From positions 1 through 64,000 of the forward strand of contig NZ_JAFIWA010000004.1 in NCBI RefSeq assembly GCF_018588945.1: a DNA stretch of 64,000 bases, given 5' to 3'. The translations under genes and the position numbers were made by a program. Positions 37,895-48,289 of this stretch are shown one piece after another (positions within the stretch are counted from its first letter, which is position 1; the number at the start of each line of letters is the position of its first letter). This DNA comes from Microbacterium flavescens. GTDB taxonomy: Bacteria > Actinomycetota > Actinomycetes > Actinomycetales > Microbacteriaceae. The notes under the pieces are model-generated. The model saw nothing but the letters and a program-made list of their open reading frames with translations, made no database searches and had not been told where the DNA came from.

Positions 37895-39946
37895 ATGCCG
37901 AACGACAACCCCCTGCTCTCCCCTGCTCCCCTCCCCTACGGTCTCCCGGACTACACCGTGATCCGGCCGGAGCACTACCTGCCCGCGTTCCAGGCGGCTT
38001 TCGAGGAGCACTCCCGCGAGATCGCGAGCATTACGCGGGTGCGGTCGATGCCGACGTTCGAGAACACCCTGGTGCCGCTCGAGGAGAGCGGGAAGCTGCT
38101 CGGCGACGTGGCCCGCACCTTCTACACGGTGTCCTCGGCTGACGCCACGCCCGACATCCAGGCGATCGAGGAGGAGCTCGCCCCCCTGATGTCGGCCCAC
38201 CAGGACTCGATCCAGCTCGACGCACAGCTGTACTGGCGCATCAAGACCGTGCACGACCAGCTCGACTCCCTCGACCTGGAGCCCGAGCAGCGCTACCTCG
38301 TCGAGCGTCACTACCGCGAGATGACCCACGCCGGCGCGGGCCTCGACGACGACGCGAAGGAGCGACTCACGGCGCTCAATCAGCGGCTGTCGACGCTGAC
38401 GACCTCGTTCGAGAAGAACCTGCTCAACGACACGAACGATCTCGCCATCGTGTTCGACAGCGTCGAGTCGCTCGACGGGCTCACCGAGGGCGAGCTCTCG
38501 GCGGCCTCCCAGGCCGCTGCCGACCGCGGGCTCGAGGGCAAGTGGGTCGTCACGCTCACGCTGTTCACCGGGCATCCGTATCTCTCATCGCTGACCGACC
38601 GCGGCAGCCGCAAGCGGATCCTGGACGCCTCGCGCTCGCGCGGTTCGCGCGGGAACGAGCACGACAACCGGTCGGTGCTGCTCGAGATCGTGCGGCTGCG
38701 TGCCGAGCGCGCAGCCCTCCTCGGGTACGACACCCACGCGGCGTACATCACGTCCGACGAGACGGCCGGCTCGCCCGAAGCAGTGCACGACCTGCTGCGC
38801 CGCCTGGCGATTCCGGCGGCCCGCAACGCGGCCAAGGAACAGGCCGCGCTGCAGGCGATCATCGACGCCGAGCCCGAGCCGTTCCCGCTCGAGGCTCATG
38901 ACTGGGCGTACTACACCGAGAAGGTGCGCGCCGAGCAGTACGACCTGGACCGCAGCGCCCTCCGGCCATGGTTCGAAGCGGAGCGGGTGCTGCAGGACGG
39001 CGTCTTCCGGGCCGCGACGGATCTCTACGGGGTGACGTTCGCTGAGCGGTCGGACATTCCGGCGTACCACCCCGACGCGCGCGTCTTCGAACTGCACAAC
39101 GCCGACGGCAGCGAGCTCGGGCTGTTCATCCTCGACCTCTACACGCGCGACACCAAGCGCGGCGGAGCCTGGATGAACTCGATCGTGTCGCAGTCGGCCC
39201 TCCGCGGAACGCGGCCGATCGTCGTGAACAACCTCAACGTCCCGAAGCCGGCGCCCGGCAAGCCCACGCTGCTCACTCTGGATGAGGTCACGACGCTGTT
39301 CCACGAGTTCGGGCACGCTCTGCACGGGCTCTTCGCGACGGTGACCTACCCGCACTTCGCCGGCACGAACGTCTTCCGCGACTTCGTCGAGTTCCCCAGT
39401 CAGGTCAACGAGATGTGGATCTACTGGCCCGAGATCCTCGATCGCTATGCCCGCCACGTCGAGACCGGCGAGCCCCTCCCCGCGGAGATCGTCGAGAAGC
39501 TCCATGCGTCCGAGGCCTTCAACCAGGGCTTCGCGACGAGCGAGTACCTCGCCGCGTCCTGGCTCGACCAGGCGTGGCACTCGCTCACCGAGGAGCAGGC
39601 GGCGACAGACATCGACGTGGCGTCGTTCGAGGCATCCGCTCTCGCCGACATCGGCCTCGACAACCCCGCCGTCCCGACGCGCTACTCGTCGACGTACTTC
39701 GCGCATGTGTTCTCGGGCGGGTACAGCGCCGGGTACTACTCCTACATCTGGAGCGAGGTGCTCGACGCCGACACCGTCGAGTGGTTCCGCGAGAACGGCG
39801 GCCTGACGCGCAAGAACGGCGACCGGTTCCGACAGCGTCTGCTCGGGGTGGGCGGGTCGAAGGATCCGCTCCAGGCGTACCGCGATTTCCGTGGGCGGGA
39901 TGCCGACATCCGGCCGCTGCTCGAACGCCGCGGCCTCGTCGCCTGA
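37895..39946 (+). CDS. M3 family oligopeptidase (Dcp/PrlC type)
   Basis: A 683-aa zinc metallopeptidase that cleaves short peptides in the cytoplasm. The catalytic HEFGH lies at 470-474 within TTLFHEFGHALHGLFA; the third ligand Glu is in the following helix (RDFVEFPSQVNEMW). HVFSGGYSAGYYSYIWSEV is the conserved C-terminal substrate region. Length and order match peptidyl-dipeptidase Dcp. The ATG at 37895 is chosen because the open frame upstream crosses the operator region and has no start signal. Divergent from the repressor operon. Confidence 0.93.
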   Translation: MPNDNPLLSPAPLPYGLPDYTVIRPEHYLPAFQAAFEEHSREIASITRVRSMPTFENTLVPLEESGKLLGDVARTFYTVSSADATPDIQAIEEELAPLMSAHQDSIQLDAQLYWRIKTVHDQLDSLDLEPEQRYLVERHYREMTHAGAGLDDDAKERLTALNQRLSTLTTSFEKNLLNDTNDLAIVFDSVESLDGLTEGELSAASQAAADRGLEGKWVVTLTLFTGHPYLSSLTDRGSRKRILDASRSRGSRGNEHDNRSVLLEIVRLRAERAALLGYDTHAAYITSDETAGSPEAVHDLLRRLAIPAARNAAKEQAALQAIIDAEPEPFPLEAHDWAYYTEKVRAEQYDLDRSALRPWFEAERVLQDGVFRAATDLYGVTFAERSDIPAYHPDARVFELHNADGSELGLFILDLYTRDTKRGGAWMNSIVSQSALRGTRPIVVNNLNVPKPAPGKPTLLTLDEVTTLFHEFGHALHGLFATVTYPHFAGTNVFRDFVEFPSQVNEMWIYWPEILDRYARHVETGEPLPAEIVEKLHASEAFNQGFATSEYLAASWLDQAWHSLTEEQAATDIDVASFEASALADIGLDNPAVPTRYSSTYFAHVFSGGYSAGYYSYIWSEVLDADTVEWFRENGGLTRKNGDRFRQRLLGVGGSKDPLQAYRDFRGRDADIRPLLERRGLVA

Positions 39947-39978
39947 CCCGCGTCGCCCGGCGGGGCTCGCAGCTCCGT

Positions 39979-41067
39979 TCAATCCGGGTGAGCGGTCACC
40001 CACGCCGCGGCCGCGGCACGCGACGGAACGCCCAGCTTGCGCCGCGCGTTGGCGACGTGGCGATGGACGGTGTGCACGCTGAGGTACAGCTCGTCGGCGA
40101 TCTGCGCATCGGTGCGGCCCTGCGCGACGAGGAGGAGCACCTGCCGCTCGCGATCGGAGATCGGCGCGTCCGGGCGCGACGCGGGTCGCTCCTGCGACGC
40201 TTCGACCACGTCGAGCTCAGCCGCGTCGACACCCGCGAACTCGAGCGCGTTGCGCAGGAGCGTGCCGCTGTCGCCGTGCCAGGGGTGGTGAGCCGTGCCC
40301 TCGAGAATGCGCAGCTCTGCCCCGGGAACAGCGCGCGCCGTCTCGGCGCCGAGAGCGAGCGGGATCGCACGGTCACCGCGGCGGTGCAGCACCAGTGTCG
40401 GCGCCCGCACGGTCCCCGCCGCGGCCGTCGCGTCGAGCGCGTAGACATCGGCCAGCGCCTCGGCCGCGGCCTCGGACGATCCGCTCGCACGCTGATGGCG
40501 CAGGTAGGCGCGCTGCTGCTCGCCCGTGGCGTCGGGGAAGAACACGTCCGACATGACGCGGCCGCCGACGCCCCAGCTGCGGCGCACGAGATCGACGAGC
40601 GCGTCACGATCGCCCTCCGGCGCGATGTCGGCGCCACGGAGGTACGCCCCCGAGAGGATCAGGCCGCTGACCCGGTCGGGATGCGACGCCGCGAACTCGA
40701 TGGCGACCGGCGCACCGGACGAGCCGGCGAGCACGGTCGCGCTCTGCACCCCTGCGGCGTCGAGGACCGCACCAAGCGCCGCGACGTGCCGCTCGACCGT
40801 GATCGACGACCCTCGGGACGACCGCGTCAGGCCGCTGCCCGGCGCATCCATCCGGATCACCCGCCGGTGGCGGGCGAGCGCGTCGATGAAACCGCGGATC
40901 GGCTCGTACTCCAGGTCGTGGACGAGGTGACTCATCCACCAGCCGCCGATGAGAATCGGATCACCCTCGCCGACTTCGGTCCAGGCCACATCGTCGGAGC
41001 CCGACCATGCGCGCCGGATCGTCGTGGAGGAGCGGCTCACGAGATCAGTATGGAACACGGGCCTCAC
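39979..41067 (-). CDS. Alpha/beta hydrolase fused to a LuxR-type DNA-binding domain
   Basis: A 362-aa two-domain protein. Residues about 25-285 form an alpha/beta hydrolase: ILIGGWWMSHLVHDLEYEPI after strand 3, nucleophile elbow LAGSSGAP, and a late catalytic His in EGTAHHPWHGD. Residues about 300-362 form a LuxR HTH: SDRERQVLLLVAQGRTDAQIADELYLSVHTVHRHV. The hydrolase part may sense or process a small ester or lactone and so control DNA binding; that is inference. The start is uncertain: GTG at 41067 overlaps the upstream gene by 23 bases, and GTG at 41040 lies four bases after that gene's stop. Confidence 0.85.
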   Translation of the reverse strand: MRPVFHTDLVSRSSTTIRRAWSGSDDVAWTEVGEGDPILIGGWWMSHLVHDLEYEPIRGFIDALARHRRVIRMDAPGSGLTRSSRGSSITVERHVAALGAVLDAAGVQSATVLAGSSGAPVAIEFAASHPDRVSGLILSGAYLRGADIAPEGDRDALVDLVRRSWGVGGRVMSDVFFPDATGEQQRAYLRHQRASGSSEAAAEALADVYALDATAAAGTVRAPTLVLHRRGDRAIPLALGAETARAVPGAELRILEGTAHHPWHGDSGTLLRNALEFAGVDAAELDVVEASQERPASRPDAPISDRERQVLLLVAQGRTDAQIADELYLSVHTVHRHVANARRKLGVPSRAAAAAWVTAHPD

Positions 41068-41914
41068 GACGACGATGCACGCCGAGTGCGTGGAGACGCT
41101 GATGCCGCAGGGCGATCCAGGTCGCGTCGGCTCGCGCCACTGTCTCGCCCGCCGCGTCGGTGAGCACCACCGACGTCTCGTAGCGGCGACCTTCCTGCGC
41201 GCGCGTCCAGCTGTGGACGACGAGGTGCTCCCCCACGCGCGGTCGGCGCTCCACGTCCGCCGTCATCGTTCCGAGCAGACACAGCTCGCGCTCGCGCAGC
41301 GCAACGGCCGGATAGCTCGTGCAGTCCATCGCCGCCCACACGGCCGCGAACGGCGCGGCGCCGCCGACGGAGTCCCGGCTCCCGACCACCCATGGTGCGG
41401 CGAGCAGGTCAGGTCGGCCAGGCACGAACCCCGGGGTCACATGCATGCCGTCGCGGCGGAGGGGTCCGCACACGACACAGTCGGAGAGCGGATGCCGGAG
41501 CCCGGCGAGCGGATGCGCGTCACGGGCGGCGAGAGCCTCCTCGAATCCGGGTGGGATGGGGACCGTGGTGTCCGCCAGCGTGCCGGGCCGTGCCTCGGCC
41601 ACGACCCGCCGTCCGGCATGAACGAGCGAGCCCCCCTTTCCGTCGGGACGCGCCACCAGGAGGCGACGGAGGGGCACCGGGCGCCGCAGCACGACGGTGA
41701 CGATGTCGGCGTCGATCTGACGGGCGATCGTCCCGGCCGCGTAGCCGCCGTTCGCGGATCGGCGCGGCCCGTTGAGGCGAGGGTCGAGCGAGAACACCGC
41801 ATTCGGCAGCGGCGCCAGAGCACCGTCGGTCGGGGCGAGTGCATCGGGGGCGGTGGCTGCAGGGCGGCCGAAGACCGCCGCGGCACGATGGGTGGAGAAC
41901 ACGAGTCCAGTCAT
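41045..41914 (-). CDS. Thioesterase-like double-hotdog protein
   Basis: A 289-aa protein with two hotdog-like halves. The N-terminal half has ANGGYAAGTIARQI and a strand set VTVVLRRPVPLRRLLV. The C-terminal half has AAPFAAVWAAMDCTSYPAV and GEHLVVHSWTRAQEGRRYET followed by GETVARADATWIAL. A CVVCGPLRRDGMH block lies between them. This fits acyl-CoA thioesterase-like proteins, but no substrate is evident. The ATG at 41914 is preferred over a TTG four codons upstream. It is followed closely by the hydrolase-LuxR gene, and the two may share a transcript. Confidence 0.7.
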   Translation of the reverse strand: MTGLVFSTHRAAAVFGRPAATAPDALAPTDGALAPLPNAVFSLDPRLNGPRRSANGGYAAGTIARQIDADIVTVVLRRPVPLRRLLVARPDGKGGSLVHAGRRVVAEARPGTLADTTVPIPPGFEEALAARDAHPLAGLRHPLSDCVVCGPLRRDGMHVTPGFVPGRPDLLAAPWVVGSRDSVGGAAPFAAVWAAMDCTSYPAVALRERELCLLGTMTADVERRPRVGEHLVVHSWTRAQEGRRYETSVVLTDAAGETVARADATWIALRHQRLHALGVHRRREARVPY

Positions 41915-42042
41915 GGCTCGAGTCAAGCGCCGCAGGCGCGGGCGGCGCGTCGCGCGAAAGGGCCAAACCGCGATGGCCGGAATCGGCCATTCGGCCGACG
42001 CCTCTCAGTCGTCGGCTGCACCCCCGGGCGGCGATGACGTCC

Positions 42043-43194
42043 TCAGAGCACTCCCACCTCCTGAGCGAACGACCGCACCCGTGCCGCCAGAGGCGCCGGC
42101 ACCTCCGCCACCGCGAAGTGCCCGCCTTCGTCGAGGCGCTCGAACGAACGGAGGTCGCGGTAGAACGCCCGTGCGAGGGATTCGGGATAGTCGCCCTCAT
42201 GACGCTGGATGAACACCGCCGCCGGAACGTCGACCGGCTCGATCGGACCCGCCTGATCGGCCCCCTCGTAATACGGACGGAACGACGTGGCGATCGTCTG
42301 CGTGAGCCAGTAGATCATCGCCTCGGTGAGGATGCGTTCCCGGGAGATGCGGCGCTCGACGGCACGGGGGTCGTCGCGCGGGGTGTCGCTCCACTCGACC
42401 AGCTTCTCGGTCAGCCACGCCAGCAGCCCGGTCGGCGAGTCGTTGAGCGCGGCCGCGAGAGTGTCGGGGCGGGTCGCCTGGATGTGCCCGTAGGCACCGT
42501 GGGCCTCGTGGTCGTCGGCGATACGCGCGAAGAAGGCGCGCTCGTCGGGGTGGGTCAGGACCGTGCGTTCGTGAGATGAGGGGAAGTGGGCGTGAGTCGC
42601 GATGAGTCCGATGACGGCCTCGGGGTGTTCCGAGGCGATGAGGTCGTTGACGTTGGCGGTGACATCCTCGCCGTAGGTGAGATACGAGCTGTAGCCGAGC
42701 ACCTCGGTCATGAGCTGGTGCATCGTCGTTGCAAGCCGCATCTCGTCGACGGGCCCGTCCCGATACGGGCTGGAGAAGGCGAATCCGGGCAGGCTCGGGA
42801 CCACGACGTCGAAATCCGGCAGCAGGTCGGCGAAGTCGAGCTGCAGCGCGAAGGTGTGCGGCCAGCCGTGCATGACGAGCAGCGCGGGGGCGTCCGCCCG
42901 TGCGGAGCGCAGGTGGACGAAGTGGATATCGGCATCGCCCACCGTGGCGACGAACTGCGGATGGGCATTGAGCCAGGTCTCGCGGGCACGCCAGTCGAAC
43001 GTCCGCCACGACTCCACCAACTCGGAGAGGTAGGCGGCCGACATGCCCGACCAGGGCTTGCGCGGAGAATCGGGCAGCAGACGGGCTCGCTCGAGCCGGT
43101 CGCGCAGATGGTCGAGCACGTCGTCGTCGGCGTGGATGTGGAACGGAACGGGCGTGCGGTTCACGCCACCGACGCTAGCGGCGGCCGTCGACAT
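42043..43194 (-). CDS. Epoxide hydrolase family protein
   Basis: A 383-aa alpha/beta hydrolase of the microsomal-type epoxide hydrolase family. The N-terminal EHN domain (PFHIHADDDVLDHLRDRLERAR) and the lid segment PWSGMSAAYLSELVESW are present. The oxyanion motif is HGWPHT, a variant of HGWPGS. The nucleophile elbow is TYGEDVT, with Asp in the expected place. DEGGHFAVAEVP supplies the catalytic His. Such enzymes open epoxides of aromatic or terpenoid compounds; the substrate is unknown. It lies 128 bases upstream of the double-hotdog gene on the same strand. Confidence 0.88.
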   Translation of the reverse strand: MSTAAASVGGVNRTPVPFHIHADDDVLDHLRDRLERARLLPDSPRKPWSGMSAAYLSELVESWRTFDWRARETWLNAHPQFVATVGDADIHFVHLRSARADAPALLVMHGWPHTFALQLDFADLLPDFDVVVPSLPGFAFSSPYRDGPVDEMRLATTMHQLMTEVLGYSSYLTYGEDVTANVNDLIASEHPEAVIGLIATHAHFPSSHERTVLTHPDERAFFARIADDHEAHGAYGHIQATRPDTLAAALNDSPTGLLAWLTEKLVEWSDTPRDDPRAVERRISRERILTEAMIYWLTQTIATSFRPYYEGADQAGPIEPVDVPAAVFIQRHEGDYPESLARAFYRDLRSFERLDEGGHFAVAEVPAPLAARVRSFAQEVGVL

Positions 43195-43226
43195 CGACTC
43201 TCTGCAGGAGAGTCAGCCGTGGCGGA

Positions 43227-44495
<1,269 letters not shown>

Positions 44496-44614
44496 GCGGC
44501 TCCTCCTCGTCGCATCAGGGGTCAGCCCCCCGGCTGTTCTCCGAGCCTAATCGCTCGGGCCGACATGCGGCGGGATTGCGACACGCGTTGTGGAGGATGC
44601 CGCGTCCGCTCACA

Positions 44615-44657
44615 GCGAAGCCCCGCCGCCCCGGAGTATCGGGGGACGGGGCTTCGC
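44615..44657 (-). terminator. Terminator-like nested hairpin after clpP2
   Basis: An 11-base perfect stem, GCGAAGCCCCG and CGGGGCTTCGC, encloses a second stem CCCCG/CGGGG. It lies 10 bases beyond the clpP2 stop. Outside it, GGATGCC at 44594-44600 and GGCATCC at 44658-44664 can pair as a further arm. Confidence 0.8.
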
Positions 44658-44667
44658 GGCATCCGCT

Positions 44668-45342
44668 CTACTTCGTCAGGGCGGCGGGAGTGCGCTTGCG
44701 GGTCGTGAGGACCTGGTCGACCAGGCCGTACGCGACGGCCTCCTCGCCCGACAGGATCTTGTCGCGGTCGATGTCCTTGTTGACCTCTTCGGGGGTCTTG
44801 TTCGAGTGCTTCGCCAGCGTCGCCTCGAGCCAGGTGCGCATGCGCATGATCTCCTGCGCCTGGATCTCGATGTCGCTCGCCTGCCCATGACCGGCCTCGC
44901 CCATCGCGGGCTGGTGGATCAGGACGCGGGCGTTCGGCAGCGCGAGGCGCTTGCCGGGCGCCCCCGCGGCGAGCAGCACGGCGGCGGCCGATGCGGCCTG
45001 GCCGAGCACGACGGTCTGGATCTGCGGCGAGACGTACTGCATCGTGTCGTAGATCGCCGTCATGGCGGTGAACGAGCCGCCGGGCGAGTTGATGTACATG
45101 ATGATGTCGCGGTCGGGATCCTGGCTCTCGAGCACGAGCAGCTGCGCCATCACGTCGTCTGCCGAGGCATCGTCGACCTGGACGCCCAGGAAGATGACGC
45201 GGTCCTCGAAGAGCTTGTTGTACGGGTCCTGGCGCTTGTAGCCGTAGGCCGTGCGCTCCTCGAACTGCGGGAGGACGTAGCGGCTGCCGGGCATCTGGAG
45301 CGCGCTCGGCGCGCCGTTCGGTCCGAAGGTGGGGGTCTGCAT
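44668..45342 (-). CDS. clpP2: ATP-dependent Clp protease proteolytic subunit, second copy
   Basis: A 224-aa serine protease subunit. The catalytic triad is Ser118 (GQAASAAAVLL), His143 (LIHQPAMGEA) and an Asp at about 192-194 (DIDRDK). It has a longer N-terminus than ClpP1, as in actinobacterial ClpP2. In actinobacteria the two ClpP rings form a mixed 14-mer, and ClpP2 contacts ClpX. It starts 32 bases after clpP1. Confidence 0.95.
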   Translation of the reverse strand: MQTPTFGPNGAPSALQMPGSRYVLPQFEERTAYGYKRQDPYNKLFEDRVIFLGVQVDDASADDVMAQLLVLESQDPDRDIIMYINSPGGSFTAMTAIYDTMQYVSPQIQTVVLGQAASAAAVLLAAGAPGKRLALPNARVLIHQPAMGEAGHGQASDIEIQAQEIMRMRTWLEATLAKHSNKTPEEVNKDIDRDKILSGEEAVAYGLVDQVLTTRKRTPAALTK

Positions 45343-45374
45343 CAGGATTTCTCTCTCTTTCGCCTTCGGTGCGC

Positions 45375-45959
45375 TCAGTTGGCGGTTCCGCCGCCGCCGA
45401 TGACGTCGGTGGCGGACTCGCGGATGTGGTCGACGAACCCGTACTCGAGGGCCTCGTCGGCACGGAACCAGCGGTCGCGGTCGCCGTCGGCGTTGATCTG
45501 CTCGACGGACTTGCCGGTCTGCGCGGCGGTGATCTCGGCAAGGCGCTTCTTCATGTCGAGGATGAGCTGCGCCTGCGTCTGGATGTCGCTCGCCGTTCCG
45601 CCGAAGCCGCCGTGGGGCTGGTGCAGCAGCACGCGCGCGTTGGGCGTGATGTACCGCTTGCCCTTCGTGCCGGCCGTGAGGAGGAGCTGACCCATCGAGG
45701 CCGCCATCCCGATGCCGACGGTGACGATGTCGTTCGGCACGAACTGCATGGTGTCGTAGATCGCCATGCCGGCCGTGATCGACCCGCCGGGCGAGTTGAT
45801 GTAGAGGTAGATGTCCTTCTCGGAGTCCTCGGCAGCGAGGAGGAGGATCTTCGCGCAGATCTCGTTCGCGTTCTCGTCTCGCACCTCCGACCCGAGCCAG
45901 ATGATGCGGTCCTTCAGCAGCCTGTCGAAGACGCTCGTGGCGACAAGTGGTTCGGCCAT
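45375..45959 (-). CDS. clpP1: ATP-dependent Clp protease proteolytic subunit, first copy
   Basis: A 194-aa ClpP with catalytic Ser88 ([11 protein letters not shown]), His113 ([11 protein letters not shown]) and an Asp in [14 protein letters not shown] lies five bases before the ATG at 45959. The open frame upstream overlaps the TPR gene in another frame and is discarded. It pairs with ClpP2 encoded downstream. An actinobacterial ClpP core is usually essential. Confidence 0.96.
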   Translation of the reverse strand: MAEPLVATSVFDRLLKDRIIWLGSEVRDENANEICAKILLLAAEDSEKDIYLYINSPGGSITAGMAIYDTMQFVPNDIVTVGIGMAASMGQLLLTAGTKGKRYITPNARVLLHQPHGGFGGTASDIQTQAQLILDMKKRLAEITAAQTGKSVEQINADGDRDRWFRADEALEYGFVDHIRESATDVIGGGGTAN

Positions 45960-46039
45960 GTGTACTCCTGATTCCGTGGTCGTGCCATTGAATCTACCGG
46001 CGCGCCGCGGGCGACCCGCCCGTGTTCGCCCTGGGCAGA

Positions 46040-46531
46040 TCAGTCCCGGCCGTCGACGAGTTCGCTCGCGTACGCGGCGACGGAGCGCGTGTAGCGCGGC
46101 AGGTGGGGCGCGAGCGCCGAGAGGGCGACGGATGCCGCGCGCACGGCGTCCCCGGAGGACACGAGCGCGAGGGCGTAGAAGGCCGCCACGGCGTCGTGAA
46201 GCGGTGCGTCCGGGTCGCGTTCGTACTCCGCGCGCAGCAGGTCGAGTGCCTCGTCGAGCTTGCCCAGGTTGCGGATCGTGCTGGCGAGCTGGATCACGGC
46301 CTGCGCGCGGACGTCCTCGTCGAGCCCTCCCTCGAGCGCAGCGCGGTACAGGGGCTCGGCCTCCGCCTCGAGGCCGGCGGAGTCTCGCGCTCCCGCTCGC
46401 TCGAACAGCGCCCGTGCGTCTGACTCCGGTCGCTCGGCGGCGATCGCGTCGATCACCCGTACGCGCGCCAGATCGTCGAGCGTCTCGTCGGCCCACACGG
46501 CGGCGAGGCGGTCATCCCAGTCGTCGGTCAT
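46040..46531 (-). CDS. Tetratricopeptide-repeat-like protein between tig and clpP1
   Basis: A 163-aa all-helical soluble protein with TPR-like helix pairs ([36 protein letters not shown] and [21 protein letters not shown] are examples, abbreviated here to their pattern). It is acidic and has no signal peptide. TPR proteins bind other proteins, and this one lies between trigger factor and ClpP1, so a link to folding or proteolysis is possible. That is inference from position. It is preceded by a hairpin after tig and by an AGGACGAGG ribosome site. Confidence 0.75.
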   Translation of the reverse strand: MTDDWDDRLAAVWADETLDDLARVRVIDAIAAERPESDARALFERAGARDSAGLEAEAEPLYRAALEGGLDEDVRAQAVIQLASTIRNLGKLDEALDLLRAEYERDPDAPLHDAVAAFYALALVSSGDAVRAASVALSALAPHLPRYTRSVAAYASELVDGRD

Positions 46532-46552
46532 CCTCGTCCTCCCGAGAGAGAA

Positions 46553-46580
46553 GGGGACGGATGCCGCGGCATCCGTCCCC
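46553..46580 (-). terminator. Perfect palindrome after tig, probable terminator
   Basis: A 13-base perfect stem, GGGGACGGATGCC and GGCATCCGTCCCC, with a 2-base loop lies 22 bases after the tig stop. The core is GGATGCCGCGGCATCC, the over-represented motif of this window in palindromic form. The run TTCTCTCTC follows on the minus strand. Confidence 0.75.
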
Positions 46581-46601
46581 CGTTTCGCTGCGGCGCAGCG
46601 A

Positions 46602-48050
46602 TCACTCCTTGTCGGCAGCAGCCTTCTTCTTCTTGGCCGGAGCCTTCTTGGCGGCTGCCTTCTTGGCGGGCTTCTCGGCCTCTTCGGCCTCGATGACCGC
46701 GTCGGCGTCGGCCGCGGCATCCGCGATGTCCTGCGCCTGCTCGACGACCTGGTCCTCGGCCGCGGCCTCGTCCTCGACGGCGACGAAGCCGGTGAGGTCG
46801 ACGGCCTTGCCGTTGGTGTCGACGACGTTGACCTTGCCGAGGGCCACGGCCAGCGCCTTGTTGCGGGCGACCTCGCCGATCATCGCGGGGAGCTGGTTGC
46901 CCTGCTGCAGTGCGTTGACGAAGTCCTGCGGTGCCATGCCGTACTGGGCGGCGGACTGCACGAGGTACTGCGTGAGCTCGTCCTGCGAGACCTGGACGTT
47001 GACCTGCTCAGCGATCTTGTCGAGCAGCATCTGCGTCTTGAACTGCTTCTCGCTCGCCTCGGCGACCTCGGCGCGGTGCACGTCGTCCTCGAGGCGACCC
47101 TCGCCCTCGAGGTGGTTGTGCACCTCGTCCTCGATGAGCTGTGCCGGAACCGGGATCTCGACCTGCTCGAGCATCTGCTCGATGAGCTTGTCGCGCGCGG
47201 CCGAGCCCTGCGTGAAGACGGACTGCTCGCCGACGCGGTCCTTCAGGCTGTCGCGCAGCTCGGCGATGGTGTCGAACTCGCTGGCGATCTGGGCGAAGTC
47301 GTCGTCTGCCTCGGGCAGCTCGCGCTCCTTGACGGCCTTGACGACGACCGAGACCTCGGCCTCCTCGCCGGCGTGGTCGCCGCCCACGAGCTTCGAGCGG
47401 AAGGTGGTCTCCTCACCGGCGGTGAGCGAGTCGATGGCCTCGTCGATGCCCTCGAGCAGCTCGCCCGAGCCGACCTCGTACGAGACGCCCTCGGCGCGGT
47501 CGATCTCGGCGCCCTCGATCGTGGCGACCAGGTCGAGCTCGACGAAGTCACCCGTCGCGGCCGGACGGTCGACGGTCACGAGGGTGCCGAAGCGGGTGCG
47601 GAGGCGGTCGAGCTCCTCGTCGATCGCAGACTCGTCGACCTCGATCGCGTCGACCTCGACGGTGGTGCCCTCGAAGGCGGGGAGCTCGAAGTCGGGGCGG
47701 ACGTCGACCTCGACCTCGACCTTGAGGTCGCCCGAGAAGTCCTTCTCGGCCGGCCACTCGGTGACCTCGGCGTTCGGGCGTCCGAGGACGCGGAGCTCGT
47801 TGGCCTCCACCGCCTGGCGGTAGAAGGTGTCGAGGCCTTCGCTGACGGCGTGCTCCAGCACAGCGACGCGCCCGATGCGCTGGTCGATGATCGGCGCGGG
47901 GACCTTGCCCTTGCGGAAGCCGGGGATCTGGACGTCCTGCGCGATGTGCTCGTACGCGTGCGCGATCGACGGCTTGAGCTCGTCGGGCGTGACCGTGATG
48001 TGCAGCTTCACCCGGGTCGGGCTGAGCTTCTCGACGGTGCTGTTCACCAT
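46602..48050 (-). CDS. tig: Trigger factor
   Basis: A 482-aa ribosome-bound chaperone and peptidyl-prolyl isomerase. The N-terminal ribosome-binding signature is [12 protein letters not shown]. The FKBP domain is about 155-245. The C-terminal arms follow, and the tail is Lys/Ala-rich ([19 protein letters not shown]), typical of actinobacterial trigger factors. The ATG at 48050 is preferred because [20 protein letters not shown] is the family start. Downstream come a TPR protein, clpP1 and clpP2. Confidence 0.96.
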   Translation of the reverse strand: MVNSTVEKLSPTRVKLHITVTPDELKPSIAHAYEHIAQDVQIPGFRKGKVPAPIIDQRIGRVAVLEHAVSEGLDTFYRQAVEANELRVLGRPNAEVTEWPAEKDFSGDLKVEVEVDVRPDFELPAFEGTTVEVDAIEVDESAIDEELDRLRTRFGTLVTVDRPAATGDFVELDLVATIEGAEIDRAEGVSYEVGSGELLEGIDEAIDSLTAGEETTFRSKLVGGDHAGEEAEVSVVVKAVKERELPEADDDFAQIASEFDTIAELRDSLKDRVGEQSVFTQGSAARDKLIEQMLEQVEIPVPAQLIEDEVHNHLEGEGRLEDDVHRAEVAEASEKQFKTQMLLDKIAEQVNVQVSQDELTQYLVQSAAQYGMAPQDFVNALQQGNQLPAMIGEVARNKALAVALGKVNVVDTNGKAVDLTGFVAVEDEAAAEDQVVEQAQDIADAAADADAVIEAEEAEKPAKKAAAKKAPAKKKKAAADKE

Positions 48051-48131
48051 GCTTGTTCGTTCTCCTCTATCGGACCGCGCGCGCATGCGCGGCTGAAGGT
48101 CTGGGTCGGAATTCTGTGAGGGGCCGTGATG

Positions 48132-48205
48132 TCGGGGCGACAGGATTTGAACCTGCGGCCTCCCGCTCCCAAAGCGGGCGCTCTACCAAGCTGAGCTACG
48201 CCCCG
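48132..48205 (-). tRNA. tRNA-Pro (anticodon TGG)
   Basis: A 74-base tRNA without an encoded CCA. The acceptor stem CGGGGCG pairs with CGCCCCG, the anticodon arm is CCCGC-TTTGGGA-GCGGG with anticodon TGG, and the T-arm contains GGTTCAAATCC. Discriminator A73. It lies 81 bases upstream of tig on the same strand. Confidence 0.97.
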
Positions 48206-48289
48206 GGCGGGTTCGCACGCATGCGTGTGCCATTCGGCCCCGAGAAGTCTAGCCGACCTGCCCGGCCGCCGCCTGCGCGTGCCGGAGTC

